Source: Microvirga calopogonii
GTDB taxonomy: Bacteria; Pseudomonadota; Alphaproteobacteria; Rhizobiales; Beijerinckiaceae
NCBI RefSeq assembly: GCF_003347665.1
Contig: NZ_QDGA01000004.1
Coordinates: forward strand, 1-64,000
Reading direction: 5' to 3'
Length of the DNA stretch: 64,000 nt
Both the position numbers and the translations under genes were made by a program. The notes beneath the pieces were generated by a model. That model worked only from the letters and a program-made list of their open reading frames with translations. It did not search any database and was not told the DNA's origin. This document shows, piece by piece, positions 45,961 through 53,970 of the stretch (positions within the stretch are counted from its first letter, which is position 1; each line of letters opens with the position of its first letter).

Positions 45961-46890
45961 TCAGAGAACCTCTAGAACCTTGCTCGCTTGAACAGATGGG
46001 CTTGCAGGTGCATAGCGGCGGATCATGCTGGCGCAGAACTCCGCGAACTCCTCCTTCACCTGAGGCGCACTGGTATGGTGCGGCGCAATCCCGCGATGCT
46101 CCGGCGTGAAGCAGAAGGTCACCGTCACGTCGAAATCCGCGAGCGCCTCCATCTGCCGGTCGAACCAATCCAACGCATTCGGGCGGAAGCTGTCGGCCCA
46201 TGACAAGCCGGTGCGGAGGTACTTGACGCCCAGGCGCTTCATCCATGCCACGGCATCGTCGAGTCGGTGGTCCTCATAATGGAACCACTGGCACAGGCCC
46301 ATCTGCGGCGTGTACTTGGCGAATTCCTCGAGAGAAGGCTTCGGCGTGCCGTCCTCACGCAGGAGGCCCATGTAGAAGTGCCGGTAATAGGACGAGCCCT
46401 CGGCTTCCCTGTGCCGCGTCGTGGCTTCCCAGGCACGGGGAAGATCGTAGAGGCTGTACCAATGGATCTTCGGCACCTTGCCGATCAGGAGCTCGGCGGT
46501 CCTATTCAAGCCCCAGACTTGCACTTCCTCGGCTCCGAAGGTCGAGATGCCGACTTCGCTGACCCAGATGGGCTTGTCCGTCACGGCGCGGATCTCGTCG
46601 ATCTTCGTGGGCCATTCATGGATCTGCCACAGGTTCCAATCCAGAGGGAAGCCATGAACGGCTACGACATCCAGGTGATCGAGAGCGCCGTGTTCTTCCA
46701 GCTTCCTGATGAAGCCGGGGTCGATGGGCGAGATGCCACCGAGGACGCGCGGAAGGTTTGGATTCTCGGCCTTGATCGCCTGACCGGCGGCAATCACCAT
46801 GTCGGAGAAGAGCTTCCAATCCGGATCGATTTCCGGGTCCCAATGAGACTTGTTATTGGGCTCGTTCCAGATCATTGCGGCTTCGATCAT
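45961..46890 (-). CDS. Glycoside hydrolase of TIM-barrel clan A, apparently circularly permuted
   Basis: A 309-residue protein with the acid/base motif WNEPN at 8-12 (Glu10) and the nucleophile motif WVSEVGIST with Glu112, as in GH39/GH5-like enzymes. The order is odd: the end-of-strand-4 motif opens the protein, strands 7 and 8 follow (KPIWVSE, IHWYSLYDLP), and what look like strands 1-3 come last (LCQWFHYE at 199, VKYLRTGLSWAD at 222, VTVTFCFTPE at 255, then EFAEFCASMIRRYAP). No signal peptide is present, so it would act in the cytoplasm. The start overlaps the methyltransferase stop (ATGA). Last gene of the leftward operon; it may trim or transfer glycosyl units. Confidence 0.8.
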   Translation of the reverse strand: MIEAAMIWNEPNNKSHWDPEIDPDWKLFSDMVIAAGQAIKAENPNLPRVLGGISPIDPGFIRKLEEHGALDHLDVVAVHGFPLDWNLWQIHEWPTKIDEIRAVTDKPIWVSEVGISTFGAEEVQVWGLNRTAELLIGKVPKIHWYSLYDLPRAWEATTRHREAEGSSYYRHFYMGLLREDGTPKPSLEEFAKYTPQMGLCQWFHYEDHRLDDAVAWMKRLGVKYLRTGLSWADSFRPNALDWFDRQMEALADFDVTVTFCFTPEHRGIAPHHTSAPQVKEEFAEFCASMIRRYAPASPSVQASKVLEVL

Positions 46891-47660
46891 GCATGTCTCC
46901 CTTGCGCCGGGTAGACCGCACCCGCACCGGGTGGAGCATCGACACGGCGACAGATGTAAACTTCGGTTTCAGGATGCTGGACAATCTCGAACCCGGCACT
47001 GCGGAGCATGGCCTCGACGCAGGCGGAATTCGGCGCCCACCAGTTGGTGGGATCGTCGGCATAGCGATGTTCGATGAAGTGCATCTTCGGGTAGCGCGGG
47101 TCATCGAAGTGATCTGTCTGCCAGAAGGTGTAGTTTTCCTCGACAGGCATGACCTCCGTGGACCCACGCTGCATCGACTGGAACACGAGGAGATCCTTGG
47201 CGACGTGCTCGTGAATGAGATCGAGTGCCAGCAAGGGGTGTCGCAGGTGATAGAGCACGCCCATGAAGAGCACGACATCGAAGCGCTCGCCGAGCTGTCC
47301 CAGGTCGTAGACGGATAATTTGCGGAACTCGATGTCGTAGCCCATCGTCTGCGCGGCAAAGCGCGCCTGAGCGAGATAGGTCTCGTCGAAGTCGACCCCG
47401 AGCACGCGCTCCGCGCCGCGCTTCTTCATCTCCATGGAGTAGAAGCCGCCGTTGCAGCCGATATCGAGCACGCTCTTTCCTGTGAGGTCGTGCGGTATCG
47501 CGTCGGAAAATCGCTGCCATTTAACGGCAGGGTAATTGCCGAGAAAATGGTTCGGCGCAGTCCAGACGCCGCCCTTCAGCTCGATATTGTGAAACCAGGG
47601 TCCGAGCGCTTCGGCCTTACGGCGGATTTCGTCAGGTGGAATGGGATCGATGGCATTCAT
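46887..47660 (-). CDS. CmoB-like SAM-dependent methyltransferase
   Basis: A 257-residue class I methyltransferase. Motif I is LDIGCNGGFYS (65-75), then GVDFDETYLAQAR, FDVVLFMGVLYHLRHPLLAL and, near the end, SAGFEIVQHPETEVYICRR. The lead FHNIELKGGVWTAPNHF is also seen in CmoB, the tRNA wobble carboxymethyl-uridine enzyme, but sitting in a sugar cluster it more likely methylates a sugar or cyclitol hydroxyl. I remember a TIGR family of such proteins restricted to gene clusters like this one (unverified). It is coupled to the hydrolase gene and lies eight bases after the nucleotidyltransferase stop. Confidence 0.85.
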   Translation of the reverse strand: MNAIDPIPPDEIRRKAEALGPWFHNIELKGGVWTAPNHFLGNYPAVKWQRFSDAIPHDLTGKSVLDIGCNGGFYSMEMKKRGAERVLGVDFDETYLAQARFAAQTMGYDIEFRKLSVYDLGQLGERFDVVLFMGVLYHLRHPLLALDLIHEHVAKDLLVFQSMQRGSTEVMPVEENYTFWQTDHFDDPRYPKMHFIEHRYADDPTNWWAPNSACVEAMLRSAGFEIVQHPETEVYICRRVDAPPGAGAVYPAQGRHA

Positions 47661-47668
47661 CGTGACGA

Positions 47669-48481
47669 TTACTCCCTGTTCAAGTCATGAAGTCCACGTG
47701 GCAGCCGACCAGCCGGCCAGCCGAGAGCGACGCGTGCACCGGTAACGGTTTCATGCTGGGCCGCATCGCTCAGCAGGCCGATGGCGGCGCGATAGCCGTG
47801 CAAGGTCCCCACATCGACATAGGATTCACCTGCTCTCACGCCGATGGCCTTGCCGCCCTTGGCCAAATAGGCATTCACGAGCGTGCCGAAATATTCATCG
47901 TCGCGATTGCGCGATATCCAGAGCTGGTGCAGCGCCTTCAGGACGTGGCCCGGCATCTTGAACGCGCCCCAGATCCAGTGCGAAGCGGCATCGGCCTGTT
48001 TCACCTGGATCTGCTGAACCTGCATCGTCTCGTCCAGGATCACCGCGTCGAAGACTTCCGGATTGTCCACGGGAAAGAGTAGGAATGAGAGAGAGCCATT
48101 CGGCAGTTCCGCCAGAGCCTTCTCGGGAAACCAGACCGTATCCGGCAGGCCGACGATCACGCTCTCATCGGCTGGAATGAGCGGAACCGCCTGGAAAATC
48201 GCATCGCACAGGCCACGAGCCGCCGGCTGAACCACATAGGCGATGGAAGCGCTGCCATAGCTCGCACCGTAATATTCCATGATGTCCGACTTACCGGGAG
48301 AGATGACGAAGCAGATCTTGTCCGCTCCACCGTGAATCATCCGCTCGACGAGATATTCGCTGACGGCACAGGGGCGCTCGATACCGTTATCGAGGCGGCT
48401 TCCCACGGGCAGAAGCTCTTTCGAGAAGGCGAGGGGTTGGATGCGGCTGCCAATGCCCGCAGCAGGTATGATTCCCCACAT
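47669..48481 (-). CDS. Sugar-phosphate nucleotidyltransferase
   Basis: A 270-residue NTP-transferase. The signature PAAGIGSRIQP (6-16) and Lys21 in SKELLPV fit glucose-1-phosphate thymidylyl/uridylyl transferases, and VGLPDTVWFP supplies the metal-binding Asp. The C-terminal part has GKAIGVRAGESYVDVGTLHG, the sugar-binding end. It would activate a sugar (or inositol) phosphate to NDP-sugar for the glycosyltransferases in the cluster. It starts two bases after the glycosyltransferase gene in the leftward operon. The sugar is unknown. Confidence 0.87.
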   Translation of the reverse strand: MWGIIPAAGIGSRIQPLAFSKELLPVGSRLDNGIERPCAVSEYLVERMIHGGADKICFVISPGKSDIMEYYGASYGSASIAYVVQPAARGLCDAIFQAVPLIPADESVIVGLPDTVWFPEKALAELPNGSLSFLLFPVDNPEVFDAVILDETMQVQQIQVKQADAASHWIWGAFKMPGHVLKALHQLWISRNRDDEYFGTLVNAYLAKGGKAIGVRAGESYVDVGTLHGYRAAIGLLSDAAQHETVTGARVALGWPAGRLPRGLHDLNRE

Positions 48482-48483
48482 GG

Positions 48484-49593
48484 TCAGGCCTCCATCATGG
48501 CAGCGGAGCCGCCGGTCGAGGGCATAGAGGAAGTGGAGCCCTCAAGCAGGATCTCAAGCTCCTTCGCCCTGTGCTCCGACGTGTGCTCCGCGAGTGTCCT
48601 CTCACGACCCGCCTTGGCAATTCGGGTCAACTCGGCGTCCGTCAGATCGAGGGCCGCGACGGCTTCATCCGCGTGTCCTGCAATCAGGATGTCCCTGCCG
48701 GGCGCGAAGAAACTATCGAGTCCTTCCCACCAATCCGAGAGAATGGGCGCGCCGCAGGCTGCCGCCTCGAACAGGCGTCCCGAGGGGCACCATCCCATCT
48801 CGGCCATGGCTTGCCGCGTGATGTTGAGCGTGAGGCGCGAGGATGAGAAGAACGCGGGGTGCTCCTGCGGCGGCAGGTGCCGGACGAAATGAATGTTGGG
48901 TCGCCATGGAAAATCCGCCGGATACTGTGCACCGCCGATCAGGAAGCGCCGATCTTGACGGCAAGCGGCAGGCTCGATGAAGAGGCGCTGCAGAGCATCC
49001 TGGCGGTCCTCCGCATAGGTGCCGAGATAGGACAGATCGGAAACATAATGTCGGATGGAAGGCACAGGCCGGTGCACATCAGGATCAACGTGACCATAGA
49101 GGGAAGCAGTGCGTCTTGCGCCGAGGTCCGTGCGCAGCCTCTCAAGAGCCCGGCCGCCTGTATAACTCAGGACGATGTCGAAATCTCCGAGCCCTCGTGA
49201 GCCGATGTAGCTGATCGGCTCGCCTGCATCGAGGCGCGAGAAGGTGACCGGCGTGTCGAGATCGTAGAATGCGCGAACGGCGCGCGGTGCAGAAAGCAGG
49301 AGATCGCCGGCCGCGATGCCGTCGGGGCAGTAGGACGTGACGAGTGCTACGTCCGCATCGTCGAGTTCCACTTTGGCGCGAGCGCGAACACCCTCCCAGT
49401 CCTTGTAGAGAACGAGATCGCCGCCGGGGATTCCGGCAAGGTCCCGGTTCTCAGCGTAGTAGAGCACGTCCTTCTCGAAGAACACAATTCTGTGCCCTCG
49501 TTTGGTGAGCGCCCGGCACAGACCGCGCCACAAGGTTGCGTGGCCGTTGCCCCAGGATGAGGAGATGGTCAGGCCGAATATGACGATCTTCAT
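48484..49593 (-). CDS. CgeB-like glycosyltransferase (leftward operon)
   Basis: A 369-residue GT-B-fold glycosyltransferase. N-terminus MKIVIFGLTISSSWGNGHAT, then FYDLDTPVTFSRLD, YLGTYAEDRQ and the donor-site helix RLFEAAACGAPILSDWWEGL. It resembles CgeB/YkvP-type enzymes. Very similar stretches recur in the gene at 57301-58410 of the other operon, so the two are probably duplicates. ATG 49593 overlaps the phosphatase stop (ATGA). Acceptor and donor are unknown; the product is expected to be a cytoplasmic glycoside. Confidence 0.85.
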   Translation of the reverse strand: MKIVIFGLTISSSWGNGHATLWRGLCRALTKRGHRIVFFEKDVLYYAENRDLAGIPGGDLVLYKDWEGVRARAKVELDDADVALVTSYCPDGIAAGDLLLSAPRAVRAFYDLDTPVTFSRLDAGEPISYIGSRGLGDFDIVLSYTGGRALERLRTDLGARRTASLYGHVDPDVHRPVPSIRHYVSDLSYLGTYAEDRQDALQRLFIEPAACRQDRRFLIGGAQYPADFPWRPNIHFVRHLPPQEHPAFFSSSRLTLNITRQAMAEMGWCPSGRLFEAAACGAPILSDWWEGLDSFFAPGRDILIAGHADEAVAALDLTDAELTRIAKAGRERTLAEHTSEHRAKELEILLEGSTSSMPSTGGSAAMMEA

Positions 49594-50189
49594 GCGGCCA
49601 CCACTTCGTTCAATCGGAGAAGCTTTGAGCCCCATTCGCCCACGACGAGAGTACTGACCGAGGCGGGCTCCACCTCGATGCGGGCATAGGCGTCGATAGG
49701 CATGCCGAGGTAAAAGAGGAGCGCAGCCTTGATGACGTCGCTGTGGCTTACGAGAACGATCGAACAATCCACATAACGGCCGCGCATCCGTTCCATCGCT
49801 CCGACAATGCGCCCCTGAACCTCCAGCATCGTCTCGCCTTCGGGAGCGCGATTGGTGCCACGCGAAGCGTTCCAGGAAGACCAGAGCGGATCTCGGCCCA
49901 GAGCTTCAAAGTTCATGCCGGACCAGCGGCCGAATTCGATTTCGCTGATCGCATCGCAAACTTGAAAAGGTTGTTCGAGGCGGGATGCAATAGGCTGCGC
50001 CGTTTCCAAGGCACGCTCAAGAGGACTTGTGTAAATGCCGGCGACACTCTCGTCGGCAAAGCGATGGGCCAGACGCTCCGCCTGGGCTCTCCCTGCGGAT
50101 CCGAGATGGACGCCAGCCATGCGGCCGCAGAGAACGGTTCCCACCCGATCATGGATCGCATGGCGCACAAGAAAGAACGTGGTGGTCAC
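49590..50189 (-). CDS. Histidine-phosphatase-family protein
   Basis: A 199-residue phosphoglycerate-mutase-like phosphatase. The phosphate-accepting His10 is in LVRHAIHD (RHA instead of the usual RHG), TSPLERALETAQPI gives the conserved Arg and Glu, and the second His is in VLVSHSDVIKA. It lies between inositol-phosphate synthase and a glycosyltransferase. A natural role would be to remove the phosphate from inositol-1-phosphate or a glycosylated intermediate; that is inference. It is 17 bases downstream of the synthase gene. Confidence 0.87.
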   Translation of the reverse strand: MTTTFFLVRHAIHDRVGTVLCGRMAGVHLGSAGRAQAERLAHRFADESVAGIYTSPLERALETAQPIASRLEQPFQVCDAISEIEFGRWSGMNFEALGRDPLWSSWNASRGTNRAPEGETMLEVQGRIVGAMERMRGRYVDCSIVLVSHSDVIKAALLFYLGMPIDAYARIEVEPASVSTLVVGEWGSKLLRLNEVVAA

Positions 50190-50206
50190 CTCGGCCCTCC
50201 CGCGCC

Positions 50207-51289
50207 CTATTCCTCATCACCGTTGACGAAACGGATCGTCCTCTCGCGGGCCTCGTTGTCGGTGAATTGCTGCGGCGGCGACTTCATGAAGTAGCTGGAC
50301 GGACCGGTGAGGGCGCCCCCGATCTTACGATCCATGGCGAGCTTCGCGCAGCGCACCGCATCGATCACAATGCCGGCGGAGTTCGGCGAATCCCAGACCT
50401 CGAGCTTCACTTCCATGTTCAGCGGAACGCCGCCGAAGGTAGTCCCCTCCAAGCGGATGTAGGCCCATTTGCGGTCGGTAAGCCACGGAACATGGTCGCT
50501 TGGCCCCACATGGATATCGCCTGCGGGAAGGGGGATATCCAACTGGCTCGAGACGGCTTGCGTCTTGGAGATCTTCTTCGATTCGAGACGCTCGCGCTCC
50601 AGCATGTTCTGGAAGTCGGTATTGCCGCCGAAATTCAGCTGATAGGTGCGGTCGAGACGCACGCCACGCTCACGAAAGAGATTGGCGAGGACCCGATGAA
50701 CAATGGTGGCGCCCACCTGGCTCTTGATGTCGTCGCCCACGATGGGCAGGCCACGCTCTTCGAACCGCCTGCGCCATTCCGGGTCCGACGCGATGAAGAC
50801 GGGGATGCAGTTCACGAAGGCGCAGCCGGCTTCGAGTGCGCGCTCGGCGTACCATTCCGTTGCCTTCTGCGAGCCGACAGGCAAATAGGAGACGAGAACA
50901 TCCGTCTTCGATTGGCGCAGAATCTCCGTCACGTCGGCTTCGTCATCGGGAGATTCATCGATCACGTCGTGGAGATATTTACCAAGCCCATCGAGTGTCT
51001 TGCCTCGATGGACAATAATCCCGCTCGAGGGAACGGCAGCGAAACGTTGCGTATTGTTCGGCTGGGCAAAAATTGCCTCGGAGACGTCGCGTCCCACTTT
51101 CGAGACGTTCACGTCGAAGGCAGCGGAAACTTCAATGTCGCTGACATGATAACCGCCCAGCTCGGCGTTCATCAGGCCGGGCACCGGCTCATTGCCTTTT
51201 GCATCCTTGTAATAAGAGAGGCCCTGCACGAAGGACGAGGCACAGTTGCCGACGCCCACGATGCCGACGCGGACCTTCCTCGTACCCAT
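50207..51289 (-). CDS. ino1: Myo-inositol-1-phosphate synthase
   Basis: A 360-residue NAD-dependent enzyme that cyclises glucose-6-phosphate to inositol-1-phosphate. The cofactor loop is [11 protein letters not shown] (9-19), and the family core appears as [25 protein letters not shown] and [12 protein letters not shown]. The length and N-terminus are of the short actinobacterial/archaeal type rather than the long eukaryotic type. This is unusual in Rhizobiales and is the key clue to the cluster. AAGGGAG precedes ATG 51289. It is the first gene of the leftward operon, with a sigma-EcfG-type promoter about 105 bases upstream. Confidence 0.93.
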   Translation of the reverse strand: MGTRKVRVGIVGVGNCASSFVQGLSYYKDAKGNEPVPGLMNAELGGYHVSDIEVSAAFDVNVSKVGRDVSEAIFAQPNNTQRFAAVPSSGIIVHRGKTLDGLGKYLHDVIDESPDDEADVTEILRQSKTDVLVSYLPVGSQKATEWYAERALEAGCAFVNCIPVFIASDPEWRRRFEERGLPIVGDDIKSQVGATIVHRVLANLFRERGVRLDRTYQLNFGGNTDFQNMLERERLESKKISKTQAVSSQLDIPLPAGDIHVGPSDHVPWLTDRKWAYIRLEGTTFGGVPLNMEVKLEVWDSPNSAGIVIDAVRCAKLAMDRKIGGALTGPSSYFMKSPPQQFTDNEARERTIRFVNGDEE

Positions 51290-51393
51290 GATTAAACTCC
51301 CTTGTATGGCCCGCTGGGTGTTTTCTTTTCAGGCAAAGCGCATCTGCCGGCCGCAGGCATCCGGCCTCGACCATTTTCCAAAGCGTGGCTTTC

Positions 51394-51419
51394 AACGTTT
51401 GAAGAAGGTTTGTTGTTCC
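51394..51419 (-). promoter_or_regulatory. Candidate sigma-EcfG promoter of the ino1 operon
   Basis: On the minus strand GGAAC (51419-51415), 17-base spacer, CGTT (51397-51394): full consensus. The leader to ino1 would be about 98 bases. Confidence 0.65.
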
Positions 51420-51485
51420 GCCCGGATTCCGGGTCTGTGACTCTTGTCTTCCCCGCCAGGCGCCTAAACTACTGTGTTCAACTCA

Positions 51486-51510
51486 GGAACAAAGATGAAG
51501 ATGCGTAGTT
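51486..51510 (+). promoter_or_regulatory. Candidate sigma-EcfG promoter of the rightward epimerase/glycosyltransferase operon
   Basis: GGAAC (51486-51490), 16-base spacer, AGTT (51507-51510). One -10 base differs from CGTT. The leader to the GTG at 51701 would be about 185 bases. Confidence 0.5.
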
Positions 51511-51588
51511 TCCTCTACGCAAACTCAAGCTTTCGAAGGGGATATATAGCGCAGGCCTCGTTTGGCGAGGTCCGCTTCAGGGCCTGTT

Positions 51589-51635
51589 CCCAATCTGGAA
51601 GATGTGAATGTTTCGCGTCGCATTTCCAGTTTGGG
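51589..51635. repeat. Inverted repeat CCCAATCTGGAA / TTCCAGTTTGGG
   Basis: CCCAATCTGGAA (51589-51600) and TTCCAGTTTGGG (51624-51635) are complementary at 11 of 12 positions with 23 bases between. A third copy, CCAATCTGGA, sits at 51683-51692 over the ribosome site of the epimerase gene. The arrangement resembles operator half-sites, but could also be a leader hairpin. Confidence 0.45.
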
Positions 51636-51700
51636 GATGGGCTGCCGTCTCCTGTCTGATCCATCGGCGCTTAGACCAGAAACCAATCTGGAGACATCTT

Positions 51701-52813
51701 GTGACGGATACGATCCTCATTACGGGCGGTGCAGGCTTCATCGGACGCTATGTTGCGCAGGCGTGCTTGGAGCGCGGCCACAAGGTGCGCGTACTCGATA
51801 GCCTCATCGAGCAGGTTCACGGCAACAGAACTCAGAGCGAGGGTCTCGATCCTGATGTGGAGGTTATCGTCGGCGACGTGCGTGATGAGGCTGCGCTTCT
51901 TCGAGCTTTGAAGGGGGCCACGAAAGTCGTCCACCTTGCTGCCGAGGTTGGTGTCGGCCAGAGCATGTATGCTGTAGATCGCTATGTCTCCGTTAATGAC
52001 TACGGCACGGCCGTGCTTTTTCAGCAACTTATCGACAATCCGGTGCAGCGGGTGGTCGTTGCTTCATCCATGAGCATCTACGGCGAAGGTCTGTATAAGG
52101 ACGCGGAAGGTGGAATCCATGAGGATGTCGTTCGGACGCCTCGCAGGAGCGAGAACGATCCTTGGGATCCGCTGGACGAGCACGGACGGCCGCTCATTCC
52201 TGTTCCGACGCCCGAGTGGAAGAAGCCCGCGTTGGCCTCGGTCTACGCACTGTCAAAATATGTCCAGGAGCGGCTGACACTGACCCTGTGTCCGGCTTAC
52301 GGAATGGAGGGCGTGGCGCTTCGATTGTGGAATGCCTATGGTCCTGGACAGGCCCTGTCCAATCCCTACACCGGCGTCCTCGCGATCTTCGCATCGAGGC
52401 TTCACAACGGGCAGCCGCCGATGATTTTCGAGGATGGCCAGCAACGGCGCGATTTCGTCCATGTGGAAGATGTGGCGCAGGCATTCGTTCTGGCGCTTGA
52501 ACATGAGAACGCTCCAGGCGGAGTCTACAATGTCGGAAGCGGGCAGGACCGTACCGTATCCGAAGTGGCGGAACTTCTATCCCGGGCGATGAACCGCCCG
52601 ATGGCGCCGGAGATCGCCGGCAAGGCTCGCATCGGCGATATTCGCCATTGCATCGCCGACATCGGGAAGATCCAGCAGGAACTGGGTTACAAGCCGAGGA
52701 GGGATTTTGCGGAGGGCTTGGCAGAACTCGCCGAATGGGTTGCCAAGCAGGAAGCCAAGGATCTCGTCAACGAGGCTCGGAAGGAGCTCGAAGCCCGAGG
52801 CTTGGTGGCATGA
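51701..52813 (+). CDS. NAD-dependent nucleotide-sugar epimerase/dehydratase (first)
   Basis: A 370-residue extended SDR. The cofactor loop is GGAGFIG (9-15), the catalytic Ser region is ASSMSIYGEG and the Tyr/Lys pair is Y182 and K186 in YALSK. An insertion near 150-175 (DPWDPLDEHGRPLIPVPTPE) is longer than in GalE. It probably alters the sugar part of an NDP-sugar. I start it at the GTG at 51701 because GGAG precedes it and the family begins just before ILITGGAGFIG. Its stop overlaps the next start (ATGA). First gene of the rightward operon. Confidence 0.87.
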   Translation: MTDTILITGGAGFIGRYVAQACLERGHKVRVLDSLIEQVHGNRTQSEGLDPDVEVIVGDVRDEAALLRALKGATKVVHLAAEVGVGQSMYAVDRYVSVNDYGTAVLFQQLIDNPVQRVVVASSMSIYGEGLYKDAEGGIHEDVVRTPRRSENDPWDPLDEHGRPLIPVPTPEWKKPALASVYALSKYVQERLTLTLCPAYGMEGVALRLWNAYGPGQALSNPYTGVLAIFASRLHNGQPPMIFEDGQQRRDFVHVEDVAQAFVLALEHENAPGGVYNVGSGQDRTVSEVAELLSRAMNRPMAPEIAGKARIGDIRHCIADIGKIQQELGYKPRRDFAEGLAELAEWVAKQEAKDLVNEARKELEARGLVA

Positions 52814-53925
52814 CGGCGTCTGACGCATCGGCGGCCGCGCCGGCCGTGCTCCGTCGCCGCCCCGTCCTGGTGACAGGAGGCGCGGGCTTCATCGGCTCCA
52901 ACCTCGCCGATCGTTTCGCGAGCGAGGGCCACGATGTCTTGATCTATGACGCTCTGGCACGCTCCGGCGTCGACCGGAATCTCGAATGGCTCAAAAGACG
53001 CCATCCCAACAAGATTACCAGCGTTGTCGGTGACATCCGCGACGAGGCGGCCGTCGGCGATGCCGTTCGGGACGCACAGGCCGTGTTCCACATGGCCGCG
53101 CAGGTCGCCGTGACGACCAGTCTCGTCGACCCTCGCGAGGATTTCGAGATCAATATTCGCGGGACGCTGAACGTGCTCGATGCGCTCCGACAGCGCGGCG
53201 AGCGGGTTCCGTTGATCTTCGCTTCCACGAACAAGGTCTATGGCGATCTCGCGGACGTGGAATTGGAGAAGACCAACGACGCCTACAAGCCGCGCGATCC
53301 TACGATCAGAAGTGCCGGGATCGGCGAGGACCGTCCTCTCGACTTTCACACGCCCTATGGGTGTTCGAAAGGCGCAGCCGATCAGTACGTGCTGGATTAT
53401 GCCCGCTCGTTCGGAATTCCGACCTGCGTGATGCGGATGAGCTGCATCTACGGCCAGCGACAGATGGGAACCGAGGATCAGGGGTGGGTGGCTCATTTCC
53501 TGATCCGTGCTCTTCACGGTGAACCCATCACCATATACGGCGATGGCTGCCAAGTTCGCGACGTGCTCGATATATCCGATGCCGTTTCCGCCTATGCCTC
53601 CGCATGGAAGCGCATCGATGCAGTCCAAGGCAGGGCCTTCAATCTTGGCGGCGGTCCGTCCAATGCCATCAGCCTGCGCCAGCTCATCACTCACATCGAA
53701 GAGGTCGTTGGCCATCCAGTCGAGACGATCTACAACGACTGGCGCGCCGGCGATCAGCGGTACTATGTTTCCGATGCGCGCCTCGCAACCCGAGAACTCG
53801 GGTTGAAGCAGCCGATCAGCTGGCTCAAGGGCGTTGCTGCTTTGGCACAGTGGCTGCAGGAGGAGCGGGGGCTCGCACGTTCGGGCGCGTTGCCTTCACG
53901 TCTGCAGAACGCAGAGGCCTTGTGA
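52810..53925 (+). CDS. NAD-dependent nucleotide-sugar epimerase (CDP-paratose 2-epimerase-like)
   Basis: A 371-residue extended SDR: GGAGFIG at 23-29, IFASTNKVYGD as the serine/threonine region, and Y183/K187 in YGCSK. The combination NKVYGD with EDRPLDFHTPYGCSKGAADQ is typical of CDP-paratose 2-epimerases and related enzymes. Those invert a hydroxyl next to the anomeric carbon through an NAD-bound keto intermediate. It is coupled to the first epimerase. Nucleotide and sugar cannot be determined from sequence reading. Confidence 0.85.
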   Translation: MTASDASAAAPAVLRRRPVLVTGGAGFIGSNLADRFASEGHDVLIYDALARSGVDRNLEWLKRRHPNKITSVVGDIRDEAAVGDAVRDAQAVFHMAAQVAVTTSLVDPREDFEINIRGTLNVLDALRQRGERVPLIFASTNKVYGDLADVELEKTNDAYKPRDPTIRSAGIGEDRPLDFHTPYGCSKGAADQYVLDYARSFGIPTCVMRMSCIYGQRQMGTEDQGWVAHFLIRALHGEPITIYGDGCQVRDVLDISDAVSAYASAWKRIDAVQGRAFNLGGGPSNAISLRQLITHIEEVVGHPVETIYNDWRAGDQRYYVSDARLATRELGLKQPISWLKGVAALAQWLQEERGLARSGALPSRLQNAEAL

Positions 53926-53970
53926 TGAGAGGTCATGGCGCCTCCGCGTTGCGGAGAATCGAGGTCAGCC

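Larger units (their letters stand above)
51290..51700. promoter_or_regulatory. Divergent control region of the carbohydrate cluster
   Basis: These 411 bases separate ino1 from the first epimerase. They contain two sigma-EcfG-like promoters facing outward (51394-51419 minus, 51486-51510 plus). There are also three copies of a CCAATCTGGA-type motif: 51590-51599, an inverted TTCCAGTTTGGG at 51624-51635, and 51683-51692. A short frame starting at 51608 runs in phase into the epimerase but adds no family-like residues, so I treat it as leader. No small RNA or riboswitch is recognised. Confidence 0.65.

Noticed and set aside
51608..51700. Longer start for the first epimerase (ATG at 51608)
   Set aside because: The added 31 residues precede the Rossmann strand and do not resemble any epimerase N-terminus; the GTG at 51701 has a ribosome site.
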